The position numbers and the translations under genes are program-made. The notes beneath the pieces were generated by a model that worked only from the letters and a program-made list of their open reading frames with translations, searched no databases and was not told where the DNA came from. A DNA stretch of 64,000 bases from Zoogloea sp. (lineage in GTDB: Bacteria; Pseudomonadota; Gammaproteobacteria; Burkholderiales; Rhodocyclaceae): contig JADJBR010000003.1 of NCBI GenBank assembly GCA_016703645.1, positions 1 to 64,000 of the forward strand, written 5' to 3'. Positions 45,380 to 55,653 of this stretch are shown in pieces (the stretch's first letter is position 1; the number at the start of each line of letters is the position of its first letter).

Positions 45380-46654
45380 TTGAACAGCATCCCCCTCTCC
45401 ATGCAGCTGGCCATCCTGGTCACGCTGCTTGCCCTCTCGGGCTTCTTCTCCATGGCAGAGACGGCCATGATGGCTGCGAACCGGTATCGGCTTCGCTCCG
45501 CGGCCAATCTGGGGTCCCGGGGCGCCCGTCTGGCACTGGAACTCCTCGGCAAGACGGACAAGCTCCTCGGCATCATCCTGCTGTGCAACAATCTGGTGAA
45601 TGCGGCGGCGGCCACCCTGGTCAGTGTCATCACCATGCAGCTCTTCGGCAGCGAGGAGTGGGTTCTCGGGGTGAGCACCCTGGTGGTGACCTTCCTGATC
45701 CTGGTGTTTTCGGAGATCACCCCCAAGGTGGTGGGTGCAAATCACGCAAACCGCCTTGCCTGCATTGTCAGCTATCCCCTGTCGGCCCTGCTCAAGGGCC
45801 TTTATTTCATTGTCTGGTTCGTCAACCTCTTCGTCGCCGGCCTCCTCCGGGTATTGCGCCTGCGCAACAACAACGGTCAGGATGCGCACAGCCTGTCCAC
45901 CGAAGAGCTGCGTACCATGGTGCTGGAATCCGGCACCTTCATCCCGCCCAAGCATCGCAGCATTCTGCTCAACCTCTTCGAACTCGAGGACATCACCGTC
46001 GAAGACGTGATGACGCCACGCAACCAGATCGAGGCCGTCAATATTGCCGACCCGATCACCGTCATCCAGGGCCATCTGGCCACTTGCTACCATACCCGCC
46101 TGCCGGTATTCGACGGTGAGATGAACGCGGTGATCGGCCTGCTCCACGTGCGCCGGATCCTCGGTCAGACCCTGGATCGCAGCCTTGAGGCCGTTGATAT
46201 CCGGGACATGCTGACCAAGCCCTACTTCATTCCGGCCAGCACGCCAATCTACGCCCAGCTCCATTTCTTCCAGGAGAACCGGGAACGTCTCGGTCTGGTG
46301 GTGGACGAGTACGGCGAACTCCTCGGCCTCGTGACCCTCGAGGACATCATCGAAGAGCTGATCGGAAAATTCACCACCAGCGCACCGGACTCCACCGACA
46401 AACTGTGCTGGGATGCGAATGGCAGCGTCATCGCCGATGGAAGCCAGCATCTGCGCGCCCTCAACCGCAAACTCGGCCTGGATCTGCCGGTTGACGGCCC
46501 CAAGACCCTCAATGGACTGGTACTCGAGCACCTGCAGGACATCCCGGAGTCGGGGGTCTCGGTGAAGATCGCCGGAGTACCCATTGAGGTGGTTCAGGCC
46601 GAGGACCGACGCATCAAGACCGTGCGCATCTTCCGCCCGACAAAAGAACGATAG
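45380..46654 (+). CDS. CorB/CorC-family (CNNM, DUF21-CBS) magnesium/cobalt efflux protein
   Basis: The DUF21 membrane domain (LLALSGFFSMAETAMMAANR, ILVFSEITPKV) is followed by a CBS pair (VEDVMTPRNQIEAV, RLGLVVDEYGELLGLVTLED) and a C-terminal transporter-associated domain. The frame starts with TTG at 45380 (NSIPLSMQLAIL). The ATG at 45401 would cut into the first helix. IPLS before the helix is typical of the family, so TTG is preferred. Confidence 0.87.
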   Translation: MNSIPLSMQLAILVTLLALSGFFSMAETAMMAANRYRLRSAANLGSRGARLALELLGKTDKLLGIILLCNNLVNAAAATLVSVITMQLFGSEEWVLGVSTLVVTFLILVFSEITPKVVGANHANRLACIVSYPLSALLKGLYFIVWFVNLFVAGLLRVLRLRNNNGQDAHSLSTEELRTMVLESGTFIPPKHRSILLNLFELEDITVEDVMTPRNQIEAVNIADPITVIQGHLATCYHTRLPVFDGEMNAVIGLLHVRRILGQTLDRSLEAVDIRDMLTKPYFIPASTPIYAQLHFFQENRERLGLVVDEYGELLGLVTLEDIIEELIGKFTTSAPDSTDKLCWDANGSVIADGSQHLRALNRKLGLDLPVDGPKTLNGLVLEHLQDIPESGVSVKIAGVPIEVVQAEDRRIKTVRIFRPTKER

Positions 46655-46745
46655 CCCATGGCGAACATCGCTGCTTTACAAGCCCTTCGCCTGACGGCAT
46701 GATCCCCACGCATTTCAGGTCGATCCCTTCCAAAGACATTCCGGC

Positions 46746-48464
46746 ATGGCCTCATCCCCGCAAGCCGCCCTGAGCGGCCTCGCCCGCGCTTTCGTCCAGC
46801 ACGGCCGGCTTCTTGAGGCCGAGGCCCTTGCCTGCTCGTCCCAGTCGGCCAACCCCAATGACTTCCTCGTCGAAGTCATCAATCGGGGGCTGATGAAGGC
46901 TGCCGACATCGCCCTGTTTGCGGCAGAAACCTTCGGCTCCCCCACGCTGGATCTGGCCGCCTTCGATACAAGCCATCTGCCCGCTGACGCCATTGATCGC
47001 AAGCTGATGATCAAGCATCAGGTGGTTGCACTGGGACGACGGGGCAACCGGCTGACCCTGGCCCTGTCCGACCCGTCCAATCTGCGCATTCTCGACGAGA
47101 TCCGTTTCCAGACAGGCTTGGCTGTTGATCCCGTCGTGGTCGAGGTGCCGAAACTCAGGGCCCTGGTCGAACAGCTATCCGAGTCTGCCGCAACGGCCCT
47201 CAAGGACCTGACCGGCGAAGAGTTCGATATGGATCTCCTCGGTCAGGAGGGGAACGGGGAGACAACCCGGATTTCCGACGACGGCGCGTCGGAGGTGGAC
47301 GATGCCCCGGTCGTGCGCTTCATCCAGAAGCTTCTGATCGACGCCATCAACGAAGGGGCGTCGGATATCCATTTCGAGCCCTACGAAAAGTACTACCGCA
47401 TCCGCTTCCGCACCGACGGGATTCTCCGGGAGATTGCCCAGCCTCCGCTGGTGCTCAAGGAGAAGATCGCGGCACGCATCAAGGTCATCTCACGCCTCGA
47501 CATCTCCGAGAAGCGCGTCCCTCAGGATGGCCGGATGAAGCTGGTGCTGTCAAAAAACAAGGCCATCGACTTCCGCGTCTCCACGCTGCCGACCCTTTAT
47601 GGCGAGAAGATCGTGATGCGGATTCTCGATCCCTCCTCAGCAATGCTCGGCGTTGACGCCCTCGGTTACGAACCCGACCAACGAGCGGCCCTGATGGATG
47701 CGGTGCAGCGCCCCTACGGGATGATCCTGGTCACAGGCCCTACCGGCAGCGGGAAGACGGTATCCCTCTACACTTGCCTGAACATCCTGAACCAGCCCGG
47801 CGTTAACATCAGCACGGCCGAAGATCCGGCGGAAATCAACCTTCCGGGCATCAACCAGGTGAACGTCAACGAAAAGGCCGGGCTTACTTTCGCCTTTGCC
47901 TTGCGCGCCTTTCTCCGCCAGGATCCGGACGTCATCATGGTTGGCGAAATCCGTGACCTGGAAACCGCCGAAATTTCGGTCAAGGCCGCGCAGACCGGCC
48001 ATCTGGTGCTATCCACACTTCATACCAACGACGCCCCATCCACCCTTGAGCGCCTAAAGAACATGGGCGTGGCGCCGTTTAACATCGCATCGTCGGTCAT
48101 CATGATCACTGCTCAGCGCCTGGCGCGCCGTCTGTGCTCATGCAAAAAGCCGGTGGACATTCCCATTGAGGCCCTGATCTCGGCGGGATTCAACGAGAGT
48201 GATCTGGACGGTAGCTGGCAGCCCTACGGCCCGGTGGGCTGCGAACGCTGCAAGGGCTCGGGATACAAGGGGCGGCTGGGCATTTACCAGGTGATGCCGA
48301 TCTCCGAAGAGATCGCACGTATAATCATGACGAACGGCAACTCGATGGACATCGCTGCACAGGCTCAGCTCGAAGGCGTCCGGGATCTTCGCCAGTCCGG
48401 TCTGCTCAAGGTGAAACAGGGTGTCACCTCCCTGACCGAAGTGCTCGCCTGTACAAACGAGTGA
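46746..48464 (+). CDS. pilB: PilB, type IV pilus extension ATPase
   Basis: A hexameric cytoplasmic ATPase drives pilin polymerisation. The N-terminal T2SSE_N domain (up to about 150) is followed by the ATPase core: Walker A GPTGSGKTVS, Asp box, Walker B FLRQDPDVIMVGEIRD and a His box with TGHLVLSTLHTND. The C-terminal zinc site uses CSCKKP and CERCKGSG (tetracysteine). Full length is 572. It is first of pilB-pilC-pilD. Confidence 0.96.
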   Translation: MASSPQAALSGLARAFVQHGRLLEAEALACSSQSANPNDFLVEVINRGLMKAADIALFAAETFGSPTLDLAAFDTSHLPADAIDRKLMIKHQVVALGRRGNRLTLALSDPSNLRILDEIRFQTGLAVDPVVVEVPKLRALVEQLSESAATALKDLTGEEFDMDLLGQEGNGETTRISDDGASEVDDAPVVRFIQKLLIDAINEGASDIHFEPYEKYYRIRFRTDGILREIAQPPLVLKEKIAARIKVISRLDISEKRVPQDGRMKLVLSKNKAIDFRVSTLPTLYGEKIVMRILDPSSAMLGVDALGYEPDQRAALMDAVQRPYGMILVTGPTGSGKTVSLYTCLNILNQPGVNISTAEDPAEINLPGINQVNVNEKAGLTFAFALRAFLRQDPDVIMVGEIRDLETAEISVKAAQTGHLVLSTLHTNDAPSTLERLKNMGVAPFNIASSVIMITAQRLARRLCSCKKPVDIPIEALISAGFNESDLDGSWQPYGPVGCERCKGSGYKGRLGIYQVMPISEEIARIIMTNGNSMDIAAQAQLEGVRDLRQSGLLKVKQGVTSLTEVLACTNE

Positions 48465-48486
48465 TGGCTTCACGCGGAATCAATTG

Positions 48487-49731
48487 ATGGCCACAGCAAC
48501 CAACAAGAAAGCTCCATCCCGCAGCGCCAACATCGCACGGGAGCACCTTTTCGTCTGGGAAGGCAAGGACAAGACCGGCAAGATCATCCGTGGTGAAATG
48601 CGCGCAGCGACGGAAACCGTCGTACAGACCGTACTGCGCCGGCAGGGCATCCTGACCCACAAGATCCGCAAGCAGACCTTCTCCAGCGGACGCAAGATCA
48701 CCGACAAGGACATTGCACTGTTCACCCGCCAGCTATCCACCATGATGCGTGCCGGTGTCCCCCTGCTGCAGTCCTTCGACATCGCCATCAAGGGCTGTGG
48801 CAACCCGTCCCTCGCCCGCCTTCTCAATGACGTGCGGGCCAATGTGGAAACCGGCAGCAGCCTGTCCCAGGCCTTTCGGCGCCATCCGGTCCACTTCGAC
48901 GCCCTGTTCTGCAACCTCGTCGCAGCGGGTGAGCAGGCCGGTATTCTCGATTCCCTGCTCGACCGCCTGGCCACGTACAAGGAAAAAATTCTCGCCATCA
49001 AGGGCAAGATCAAGTCGGCCATGTTCTACCCCATCGCCGTGGTCGTCGTGGCCGCCATGGTGGTATCGGTGATGATGCTGTTCGTGGTGCCGGAGTTCAA
49101 GAAGGTGTTCTCGAGCTTCGGTGCCGAACTGCCCGCCCCCACGCTTTTCGTCATCGCCATCTCGGACTTCTTCGTCGCCTACTGGTACCTCGCCTTCGGG
49201 ATCATTGCCGGCGCCGTGATCGGGATCTCCTATTCCTACAAACGTTCGGAGGCCATGCAGGCCGCCGTCGACCGGGCGATCCTGCAATTCCCGGTGATCG
49301 GCGAGGTCATCCGCAAGGCCACCATCGCCCGCTGGACACGCACGCTGTCAACCATGTTTGCAGCCGGCGTTCCGCTGGTCGAAGCCCTGGACTCGGTGGG
49401 AGGTGCCGCTGGCAACGTTGTCTACAAGAACGCCACACGGCAGATCCAGTCCGACGTGAGCACCGGCACCAGCCTGACGGTTGCCATGCAGAATGCCCTG
49501 GTATTCCCGACCATGGTCGTGCAGATGGTGTCCATCGGCGAAGAGTCCGGTCAGCTCGACTCCATGCTCAGCAAGGTGGCCGACTTCTTCGAACAGGAAG
49601 TGGATGATGCCGTTGCCGGCCTGAGTCAGTTGCTGGAACCCATCATCATGGTCTTCCTGGGCGTGGTGATTGGCGGACTGGTGGTCGCCATGTACCTCCC
49701 CATCTTCAAGCTCGGCGCCGTCGTCGGCTGA
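48487..49731 (+). CDS. pilC: PilC, type IV pilus inner-membrane platform protein
   Basis: Two T2SSF domains are each followed by membrane helices. Features are FTRQLSTMMRAGVPLLQS, MFYPIAVVVVAAMVVSVMML, WTRTLSTMFAAGVPLVEAL and the final IIMVFLGVVIGGLVVAMYLP. Length is 414 residues. The ATG at 48487 is preceded by an in-frame TTG at 48484 that is probably not used. Confidence 0.95.
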   Translation: MATATNKKAPSRSANIAREHLFVWEGKDKTGKIIRGEMRAATETVVQTVLRRQGILTHKIRKQTFSSGRKITDKDIALFTRQLSTMMRAGVPLLQSFDIAIKGCGNPSLARLLNDVRANVETGSSLSQAFRRHPVHFDALFCNLVAAGEQAGILDSLLDRLATYKEKILAIKGKIKSAMFYPIAVVVVAAMVVSVMMLFVVPEFKKVFSSFGAELPAPTLFVIAISDFFVAYWYLAFGIIAGAVIGISYSYKRSEAMQAAVDRAILQFPVIGEVIRKATIARWTRTLSTMFAAGVPLVEALDSVGGAAGNVVYKNATRQIQSDVSTGTSLTVAMQNALVFPTMVVQMVSIGEESGQLDSMLSKVADFFEQEVDDAVAGLSQLLEPIIMVFLGVVIGGLVVAMYLPIFKLGAVVG

Positions 49732-49746
49732 AACACCTGCTGCCCG

Positions 49747-50598
49747 ATGGAAGCATTCAAGGATCCTCTCGTCTTCACGGCCGCCTGCACCCTGGTCGGC
49801 CTGTTCGTAGGCAGTTTTCTCAACGTGGTCATCCACCGCCTGCCGCTCATGATGGAACGCGAGTGGCAGGCCGAGGCCGCCGCCCTGCGGGGTGAGGAAG
49901 CTCAAACCGAAGCCCCACGCTTCAATCTGGCCACCCCGGGCTCCCGCTGCCCCCACTGCGGCCACCCCATCGGCGTCCTCGAAAACCTGCCGATCCTCAG
50001 CTATCTGCTGCAGCGGGGCCGCTGCCGCCACTGCAATGGTCCGATCAGTGTCCGCTACCCGCTGATCGAGACAGCCTGCGCGCTGCTCTCCGGCTTCACG
50101 GCCTGGCATTTCGGTTTCGGCATGGCGGGCATCGCGGCCCTGGTCTTCCTGTGGGCCCTCCTTGCCCTGTGCTTCATCGACCTGGACACTCAGCTTCTGC
50201 CCGACAGCATCACCTTGCCCCTCGTGTGGGGCGGACTTCTCCTCAACCTCTCGGGCACCTTCACCGACATCTCCAGCGCCGTGGTCGGAGCGGCTGCAGG
50301 CTATCTCACCTTGTGGTCGGTGTATTGGCTGTTCAAACTCACCACCGGCAAGGAAGGCATGGGCTACGGCGACTTCAAGCTGCTGGCCGCCATCGGCGCC
50401 TGGCTGGGCTGGCAGATCCTGCCCCTGACCATCCTGCTGTCCTCCGTGGTCGGCGCCGTCGTCGGCATCGCCCTCATCCTGTTCCGTCGCCAGGGGCGGG
50501 AAACGCCCATCCCTTTCGGCCCCTATCTGGCCGCCGCCGGACTGCTCTCCCTCTACTGGGGCCCCTCCCTGACCCGGGCCTATCTGGGCATCCTCTGA
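49747..50598 (+). CDS. pilD: PilD, prepilin peptidase / N-methyltransferase
   Basis: This bifunctional aspartic protease cleaves and methylates prepilins. The N-terminal domain has the two CxxC pairs (CPHCGHP, CRHCNG). The catalytic aspartates lie in FIDLDTQLLPD and GYGDFKLLAA. Seven to eight helices are present. It starts 15 bp after pilC. The coaE gene usually found next is absent here; fmdB follows. Confidence 0.95.
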   Translation: MEAFKDPLVFTAACTLVGLFVGSFLNVVIHRLPLMMEREWQAEAAALRGEEAQTEAPRFNLATPGSRCPHCGHPIGVLENLPILSYLLQRGRCRHCNGPISVRYPLIETACALLSGFTAWHFGFGMAGIAALVFLWALLALCFIDLDTQLLPDSITLPLVWGGLLLNLSGTFTDISSAVVGAAAGYLTLWSVYWLFKLTTGKEGMGYGDFKLLAAIGAWLGWQILPLTILLSSVVGAVVGIALILFRRQGRETPIPFGPYLAAAGLLSLYWGPSLTRAYLGIL

Positions 50599-50709
50599 GC
50601 GGAACCGCTTGAAATCCCGGCCCCCGCCCCCAACTGGGCTGGAAGGGGTCTGTTTCGCCCGATGTTGCGATGCGCTAAACTTCGTCCCATTGACTTTCCG
50701 GAGCTCGTC

Positions 50710-50976
50710 ATGCCCATCTACGAGTATCGCTGCGCCGCCTGCGGCCATCAAAAAGACCATCTTCAGAAAATGAGCGACCCCGCGCTCACCACCTGCCCCG
50801 CATGCGGCGCGGAAAGCTACGCCAAGCAGATCTCTGCCGCCGGCTTCCAGCTCAAGGGCAGCGGCTGGTATGCCACCGACTTCAAGGGCGGCAGCTCCGC
50901 CAGCCCAAGCTCGGAACCGGCCAAGGCCGAAGCACCGGCGGCCACTCCCTGCGGCGGCAGTTGCGCGTGCCACTGA
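50710..50976 (+). CDS. FmdB-type zinc-ribbon protein
   Basis: This 88-residue protein has the FmdB ribbon MPIYEYRCAACGHQ ... CPACG (two CxxC pairs), a hydrophilic Ser/Ala/Pro linker and a Cys-rich end (CGGSCACH). The family is a putative regulator of unknown target. It is commonly first in an fmdB-DUF502-aspS-nudB neighbourhood, as here. Confidence 0.88.
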   Translation: MPIYEYRCAACGHQKDHLQKMSDPALTTCPACGAESYAKQISAAGFQLKGSGWYATDFKGGSSASPSSEPAKAEAPAATPCGGSCACH

Positions 50977-51001
50977 GGACGACGCGCGCGTAAACTGCTG
51001 A

Positions 51002-51637
51002 ATGAAAAAATACTTCGTTACCGGACTGCTGATCTGGATTCCGCTGGTCATCACCTTCGTGGTGCTGGCCTGGATCGTCAACACCCTTGACCAGATCCTT
51101 CTCCTCGTTCCGGCCACAGTCCGGCCGGAGGCCTTTTTCGGCTTCCACGTTCCCGGGATCGGCGTCGTCATCTCCCTGCTGCTCATCCTCATCACCGGCC
51201 TCGCCGCAGCCAACTTCGTCGGCCAGCGCATGGTCGGCTTCTGGGAAAGCCTGCTGTCGCGCATCCCGGTGGTCAAGTCGATCTACTACAGCGTCAAGCA
51301 GGTGTCGGACACGCTGCTATCGAGCAACGGCCAGGCGTTTCGCAAGGCCCTGCTGATCCAGTACCCTCGTGAGGGCATGTGGACCATCGGCTTTCAGACC
51401 GGCGCGCCCGGCGGTGATGCAGCCCATCATCTGGGCAATGAGTTCGTCAGTGTCTATGTCCCGACCACGCCGAACCCCACCTCCGGCTTCTTCCTGATGC
51501 TGCCGCGCAAGGACGCCATCGAACTGGACATGAGTGTCGACGAGGCCCTCAAGTACATCATCTCCATGGGTGTCGTGGCACCGCCTCCCCACCGGACAGC
51601 CGCCCCCAGGCCCGCAGCGGCCCTTCTGAATCAATAG
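51002..51637 (+). CDS. DUF502 membrane protein
   Basis: Two N-terminal helices ([20 protein letters not shown] and [17 protein letters not shown]) are followed by a soluble domain with [13 protein letters not shown] and [17 protein letters not shown], the family hallmarks. Function unknown. It lies between fmdB and aspS in one direction with 25- and 52-bp gaps. Confidence 0.88.
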   Translation: MKKYFVTGLLIWIPLVITFVVLAWIVNTLDQILLLVPATVRPEAFFGFHVPGIGVVISLLLILITGLAAANFVGQRMVGFWESLLSRIPVVKSIYYSVKQVSDTLLSSNGQAFRKALLIQYPREGMWTIGFQTGAPGGDAAHHLGNEFVSVYVPTTPNPTSGFFLMLPRKDAIELDMSVDEALKYIISMGVVAPPPHRTAAPRPAAALLNQ

Positions 51638-51689
51638 ACGCGCGTGCTTCACGCCGCGCTCCGTTTCTTCCAGGAATAAAGACTCCACC

Positions 51690-53480
51690 ATGCGAACTCA
51701 ATACTGCGGCCTTGTTTCCGCCGCCTACCTCGATCAGATCGTCACCCTGTGCGGCTGGGTCCACCGTCGGCGCGACCATGGCGGGGTCATCTTCATCGAC
51801 CTGCGTGACCGGGAAGGCCTGGTGCAGGTGGTCTGCGATCCCGACCGCGCCGACATGTTCCATGTGGCCGAAACCATCCGCGGCGAGTTCGTTCTGAAGG
51901 TGACCGGCAAGGTGCGCCGCCGGCCGGCCGGCACCGAGAACGCCAACCTGGTTTCCGGCGAGATCGAAGTCCTGTGCCACGATATCGAGGTGCTCAACAC
52001 CTCCGCGACGCCCCCGTTCCAGCTCGACGAGGAAAACCTCTCCGAGACCACCCGCCTGACCCACCGGGTCATCGATCTGCGCCGCCCGCAGATGCAGAAG
52101 AACATGATCCTGCGTTACCGCACGGCCATGGCCTTCCGCCGCTTCCTCGACGCCCAGGGCTTCATCGACATTGAAACCCCGATGCTCACCAAGAGCACCC
52201 CCGAGGGCGCGCGTGATTACCTGGTACCGTCCCGCGTGCATGACGGCCAGTTCTTCGCCCTGCCCCAGTCCCCGCAGCTCTTCAAGCAGATGCTGATGGT
52301 GGCCGGCTACGACCGCTACTACCAGATCGTCAAGTGCTTCCGCGACGAAGACTTGCGTGCCGACCGGCAGCCGGAATTCACCCAGGTTGATATCGAGACC
52401 TCCTTCCTGACCGAAGACCAGATCACGGCCCTGATGGAAGAGATGATCCGCAGCATCTTCAAGGAGGTCCTGTCCGTCGATCTGCCCAACCCCTTCCCGC
52501 GCATGACCTACGGCGAAGCCATGGACCGCTTCGGCTCCGACAAACCCGACCTGCGCGTCACCCTTGAGCTGACCGATGTCACCGACGCGGTCAAGGACGT
52601 GGCCTTCAAGGTCTTCAGCGGCCCCGCCACCACAGGTGGCCGCGTCGCAGCCATGCGCGTGCCGGGCGGCGCCACCCTGTCCCGCGGCGAGATCGACGAG
52701 TACACCAAGTTCGTGGGCATCTATGGTGCCCGTGGGCTGGCCTACATCAAGGTCAATGACGTCACCCAGGTGAACGAAACCGGCCTTCAGTCCCCCATCG
52801 TCAAGAACCTCAACGAGGCGGCCCTGCGTACCATCCTGGAGCGCACCGGCGCCCAGTCCGGCGACCTGATCTACTTCGGCGCCGACAAGACCAAGGTGGT
52901 CAATGATGCCCTGGGCGCCCTGCGCATCAAACTTGGCCACGAGAAGGGCTTCGTCAACGGCAAGGCCTGGGAACCCCTGTGGGTCGTGGACTTCCCGATG
53001 TTCGAGTACGACGACGAGGACAAGCGCTGGACGGCCTGCCACCACCCCTTCACCAGCCCCAAGGACGAGCACCTGGAGCTGCTCACCACCGACCCGGGCA
53101 AGTGCCTCGCCAAGGCCTACGATCTGGCCCTCAATGGCTGGGAGATCGGTGGCGGCTCGGTGCGTATCCACCGTGCCGAAGTGCAGGAGAAGGTCTTCAC
53201 GGCCCTCAACATCGGCCCCGACGAACAAAAGGCCAAGTTCGGCTTCCTGCTCGATGCCCTGCGCTACGGGGCTCCGCCCCATGGTGGCCTGGCCTTCGGC
53301 CTGGACCGAATCGTCACCATGATGACCGGCGCCGAGTCGATCCGTGATGTGATCGCCTTCCCCAAGACCCAGCGCGCCCAGTGCCTGCTCACCGACGCCC
53401 CCTCGTCGGTGGACGAGAAGCAACTGCGCGAGCTGCACATCCGCCTGCGTCAGAAGGCTGCGGAAACACCCGCCGGGTGA
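51690..53480 (+). CDS. aspS: Aspartyl-tRNA synthetase (bacterial type)
   Basis: This class II synthetase has an N-terminal OB anticodon-binding domain ([20 protein letters not shown]), motif 2 [18 protein letters not shown], the bacterial GAD insertion domain (about 285-420) and motif 3 [13 protein letters not shown]. Length (596) is standard. Betaproteobacteria with asparaginyl-tRNA made by GatCAB often have the non-discriminating form; I cannot tell which form this is. Confidence 0.96.
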   Translation: MRTQYCGLVSAAYLDQIVTLCGWVHRRRDHGGVIFIDLRDREGLVQVVCDPDRADMFHVAETIRGEFVLKVTGKVRRRPAGTENANLVSGEIEVLCHDIEVLNTSATPPFQLDEENLSETTRLTHRVIDLRRPQMQKNMILRYRTAMAFRRFLDAQGFIDIETPMLTKSTPEGARDYLVPSRVHDGQFFALPQSPQLFKQMLMVAGYDRYYQIVKCFRDEDLRADRQPEFTQVDIETSFLTEDQITALMEEMIRSIFKEVLSVDLPNPFPRMTYGEAMDRFGSDKPDLRVTLELTDVTDAVKDVAFKVFSGPATTGGRVAAMRVPGGATLSRGEIDEYTKFVGIYGARGLAYIKVNDVTQVNETGLQSPIVKNLNEAALRTILERTGAQSGDLIYFGADKTKVVNDALGALRIKLGHEKGFVNGKAWEPLWVVDFPMFEYDDEDKRWTACHHPFTSPKDEHLELLTTDPGKCLAKAYDLALNGWEIGGGSVRIHRAEVQEKVFTALNIGPDEQKAKFGFLLDALRYGAPPHGGLAFGLDRIVTMMTGAESIRDVIAFPKTQRAQCLLTDAPSSVDEKQLRELHIRLRQKAAETPAG

Positions 53481-53506
53481 TTCGCCCCGCCAGGTGCGAG
53501 CAAGCG

Positions 53507-53543
53507 AGGCGAACGGCCGAGGCCGTTCGCCTTTTTCTTTTTC
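53507..53543 (+). terminator. Terminator after aspS
   Basis: AGGCGAACGGCC and GGCCGTTCGCCT form a 12-bp perfect stem with a GA loop, followed by TTTTTCTTTTT. It separates aspS from the receiver-TPR gene and shows that the latter cannot start upstream of it. Confidence 0.92.
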
Positions 53544-53613
53544 CCGACACCTCAAGATTGAAGCCGCCGCGCCGTTTGGACAGGAGTTCCTGTGCACTTT
53601 CCGCCCGCTATCC

Positions 53614-55230
53614 GTGACTGATCTCGGCACCGTCTCCGCCCTCATTGTCGAAGCCAATCCGTCCATGCGGACCCAGCTTCGCAACATGCTCAACACGAGC
53701 GGCATCAGCAAAGTCCAGTTTGCCGTGACCGCCGGCGTCGCAGTACGCAAACTGCGTGACAGCCGCTACGACCTGATCCTCTGCGAGTACCACATCGGCG
53801 ATGGCCAGGACGGTCAGCATCTCCTCGAGGACTTGCGCAACAACAACATCATTCCCCTGTCCACCCTGTTCATCATCGTCACCGGCGAACGCCAGTACGA
53901 GCGCGTGGTGAGCGCGGCCGAACTGGCGCCCAACGACTACATCCTGAAACCCTTCGCCGCCGACACACTGCACGACCGCATCGTCCGGGCCCTGGACAAG
54001 CGTGACGCCTTCCTCCCGATCTATCGCCTGATCGAACTTGGCAACATCCCCGATGCCATCTCCATGTGCATCAAGGCGGAGGAATCCCATCCCCAGTGGT
54101 TGACGGACCTCATGCGCCTGCGCGCCGAGCTTCACATCGTGAGCGGCAACGCCAATGAAGCGCAGCGCCTGTACGAGAAGATCCTCGAAGGCCGCAGCAT
54201 CCCCTGGGCGCGCCTTGGATTGGCCAAGGCCTTCTTCATGCAGAAGCGCTACGCCGAGGCGGAGGACACCCTGCAGTCGCTGGTCAATGAGAACGAACTC
54301 TTCGTGGACGCTTATGACTGGCTGTCGCGCACCCGGGAGGCCGCCGGTGAGCTCCAATCGGCGCGCAGCATCCTCGCCAACGCCGCAATCCTCTCGCCCC
54401 ATCGCGTCGGGCGCCTGCGTCGTCTGGGCGAATTGTCCATCGAGATCGGAGAGCATGAGGAAGCCGAGAAGGCCTTGTCCGAAGTGGTACGCAAGGGCAA
54501 GTACTCCGATTTCCGGGATCCGGAAGATCATGTGCGCCTGCTCCAGGCGCAGCTTGGCCGCGGCGACACGGCCCAGGCGGAAGCCACCATCCGCGACCTG
54601 GAACGCTCCATGGCCGGCCTCGCCAAGACCCGCTCCTGCACCAATCTCTCGAGCGTCCTCCTGCACGTGAAGAAAGGTAATACGGAAAAGGCCGCCGAAG
54701 CGATCAAGACACTCTTCTCCGACCAGGACAATGCCCAGCCCCTGTCCCTGAAACTCAAGAGCGAACTCGCCCGCGCCTGCTTCGCCACCAACATGGACAG
54801 TCACGGTGCCGAGGTCGTCCTCGACATCATGCGCAACGCCCCCGATGCGCGCACCCTGGCCGGCACCCAGGCGCTCCTGAAAGAAGCCGGCAAGGCCGAG
54901 CTGGGTGAGCAACTGGCCAAACAGATGGACGCCGAGGTGAAAGACCTCGTCGCCGAGGGCGCCCGCAAGGCCCAGGGCGGTGACTACGAAGGCGCAGTGC
55001 AGTTCATGCTCAGCGCCGTGCGCAAGATGCCCGGCAACGTGCACGTGCTTTTCAATGCCACCCTGGCCTTGCTCAAGTACATCGAAAACTGTGGCTGGAA
55101 CGAACGCTTCGCGACCCAGGCCCGCGACCTGATGGAGCGGGCCCGCCAGCTAGACCCGGGGAACTCCCGTCTTCCGGCCCTGACAGCTTTCTACTACAAC
55201 CTGCTCAAGAAATACGGGATTCAGCCCTGA
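53614..55230 (+). CDS. Response-regulator receiver domain fused to TPR repeats
   Basis: An N-terminal CheY-like receiver (ALIVEANPSMRTQLRNML; phospho-acceptor region DLILCEYHIGDGQDG; Thr in FIIVTGE; Lys in YILKPF) is followed by about 400 residues of tetratricopeptide helices (WARLGLAKAFFMQKRYAEAE, GELQSARSILANAAILSPH). No DNA-binding or enzymatic output is visible, so it should act through protein contacts. The acidic pocket has E-A-N rather than D-D, a weakened phosphorylation site. The GTG at 53614 is chosen because the longer frame runs through the aspS terminator. Confidence 0.82.
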   Translation: MTDLGTVSALIVEANPSMRTQLRNMLNTSGISKVQFAVTAGVAVRKLRDSRYDLILCEYHIGDGQDGQHLLEDLRNNNIIPLSTLFIIVTGERQYERVVSAAELAPNDYILKPFAADTLHDRIVRALDKRDAFLPIYRLIELGNIPDAISMCIKAEESHPQWLTDLMRLRAELHIVSGNANEAQRLYEKILEGRSIPWARLGLAKAFFMQKRYAEAEDTLQSLVNENELFVDAYDWLSRTREAAGELQSARSILANAAILSPHRVGRLRRLGELSIEIGEHEEAEKALSEVVRKGKYSDFRDPEDHVRLLQAQLGRGDTAQAEATIRDLERSMAGLAKTRSCTNLSSVLLHVKKGNTEKAAEAIKTLFSDQDNAQPLSLKLKSELARACFATNMDSHGAEVVLDIMRNAPDARTLAGTQALLKEAGKAELGEQLAKQMDAEVKDLVAEGARKAQGGDYEGAVQFMLSAVRKMPGNVHVLFNATLALLKYIENCGWNERFATQARDLMERARQLDPGNSRLPALTAFYYNLLKKYGIQP

Positions 55231-55276
55231 GAGCGGGCTGCTAAACTTGCGGGCATCGCCTTCGTCCGCTGCAGCC

Positions 55277-55651
55277 ATGACCTTCCGCTTTCTCCGCCTT
55301 GCCCTCCTGCTCCTGCTCTGCTGCGGTGGCGCCCACGCCCGGGACTTCCTCGACTGGAGTCGCCAGGAGATTCCCCAGGTTGCCGCCAAGGCGCTCCCAC
55401 CGGAGGCCCGTGACACCCTCGCCCTGATCCGACAGGGCGGCCCCTTTCCGCATCGCCGGGACGGCATCACCTTCCAGAACCGGGAAGGCCGACTCCCCGA
55501 AGCCCAACGGGGCTTCTACCGGGAGTACACGGTGACCACGCCGGGCTCCCGGGACCGCGGCGCACGGCGCATCGTCACCGGCGGCCGGCCACCCTCCGTG
55601 TTCTATTACTCCGACGACCACTACCGCAGTTTCCGCCGGATCCAGGACTGA
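55277..55651 (+). CDS. Secreted guanyl-specific ribonuclease (barnase/RNase Sa family)
   Basis: A signal peptide (MTFRFLRLALLLLLCCGGAH) precedes a 100-residue microbial RNase domain. It has FQNREGRLP, the catalytic Glu in FYREYTV, Arg in GARRIVTGG and His in YSDDHYRSFRRI. The exported enzyme degrades RNA outside or in the envelope. Its gene is followed after 2 bp by a barstar inhibitor, which protects the producer. Confidence 0.9.
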   Translation: MTFRFLRLALLLLLCCGGAHARDFLDWSRQEIPQVAAKALPPEARDTLALIRQGGPFPHRRDGITFQNREGRLPEAQRGFYREYTVTTPGSRDRGARRIVTGGRPPSVFYYSDDHYRSFRRIQD

Positions 55652-55653
55652 AG

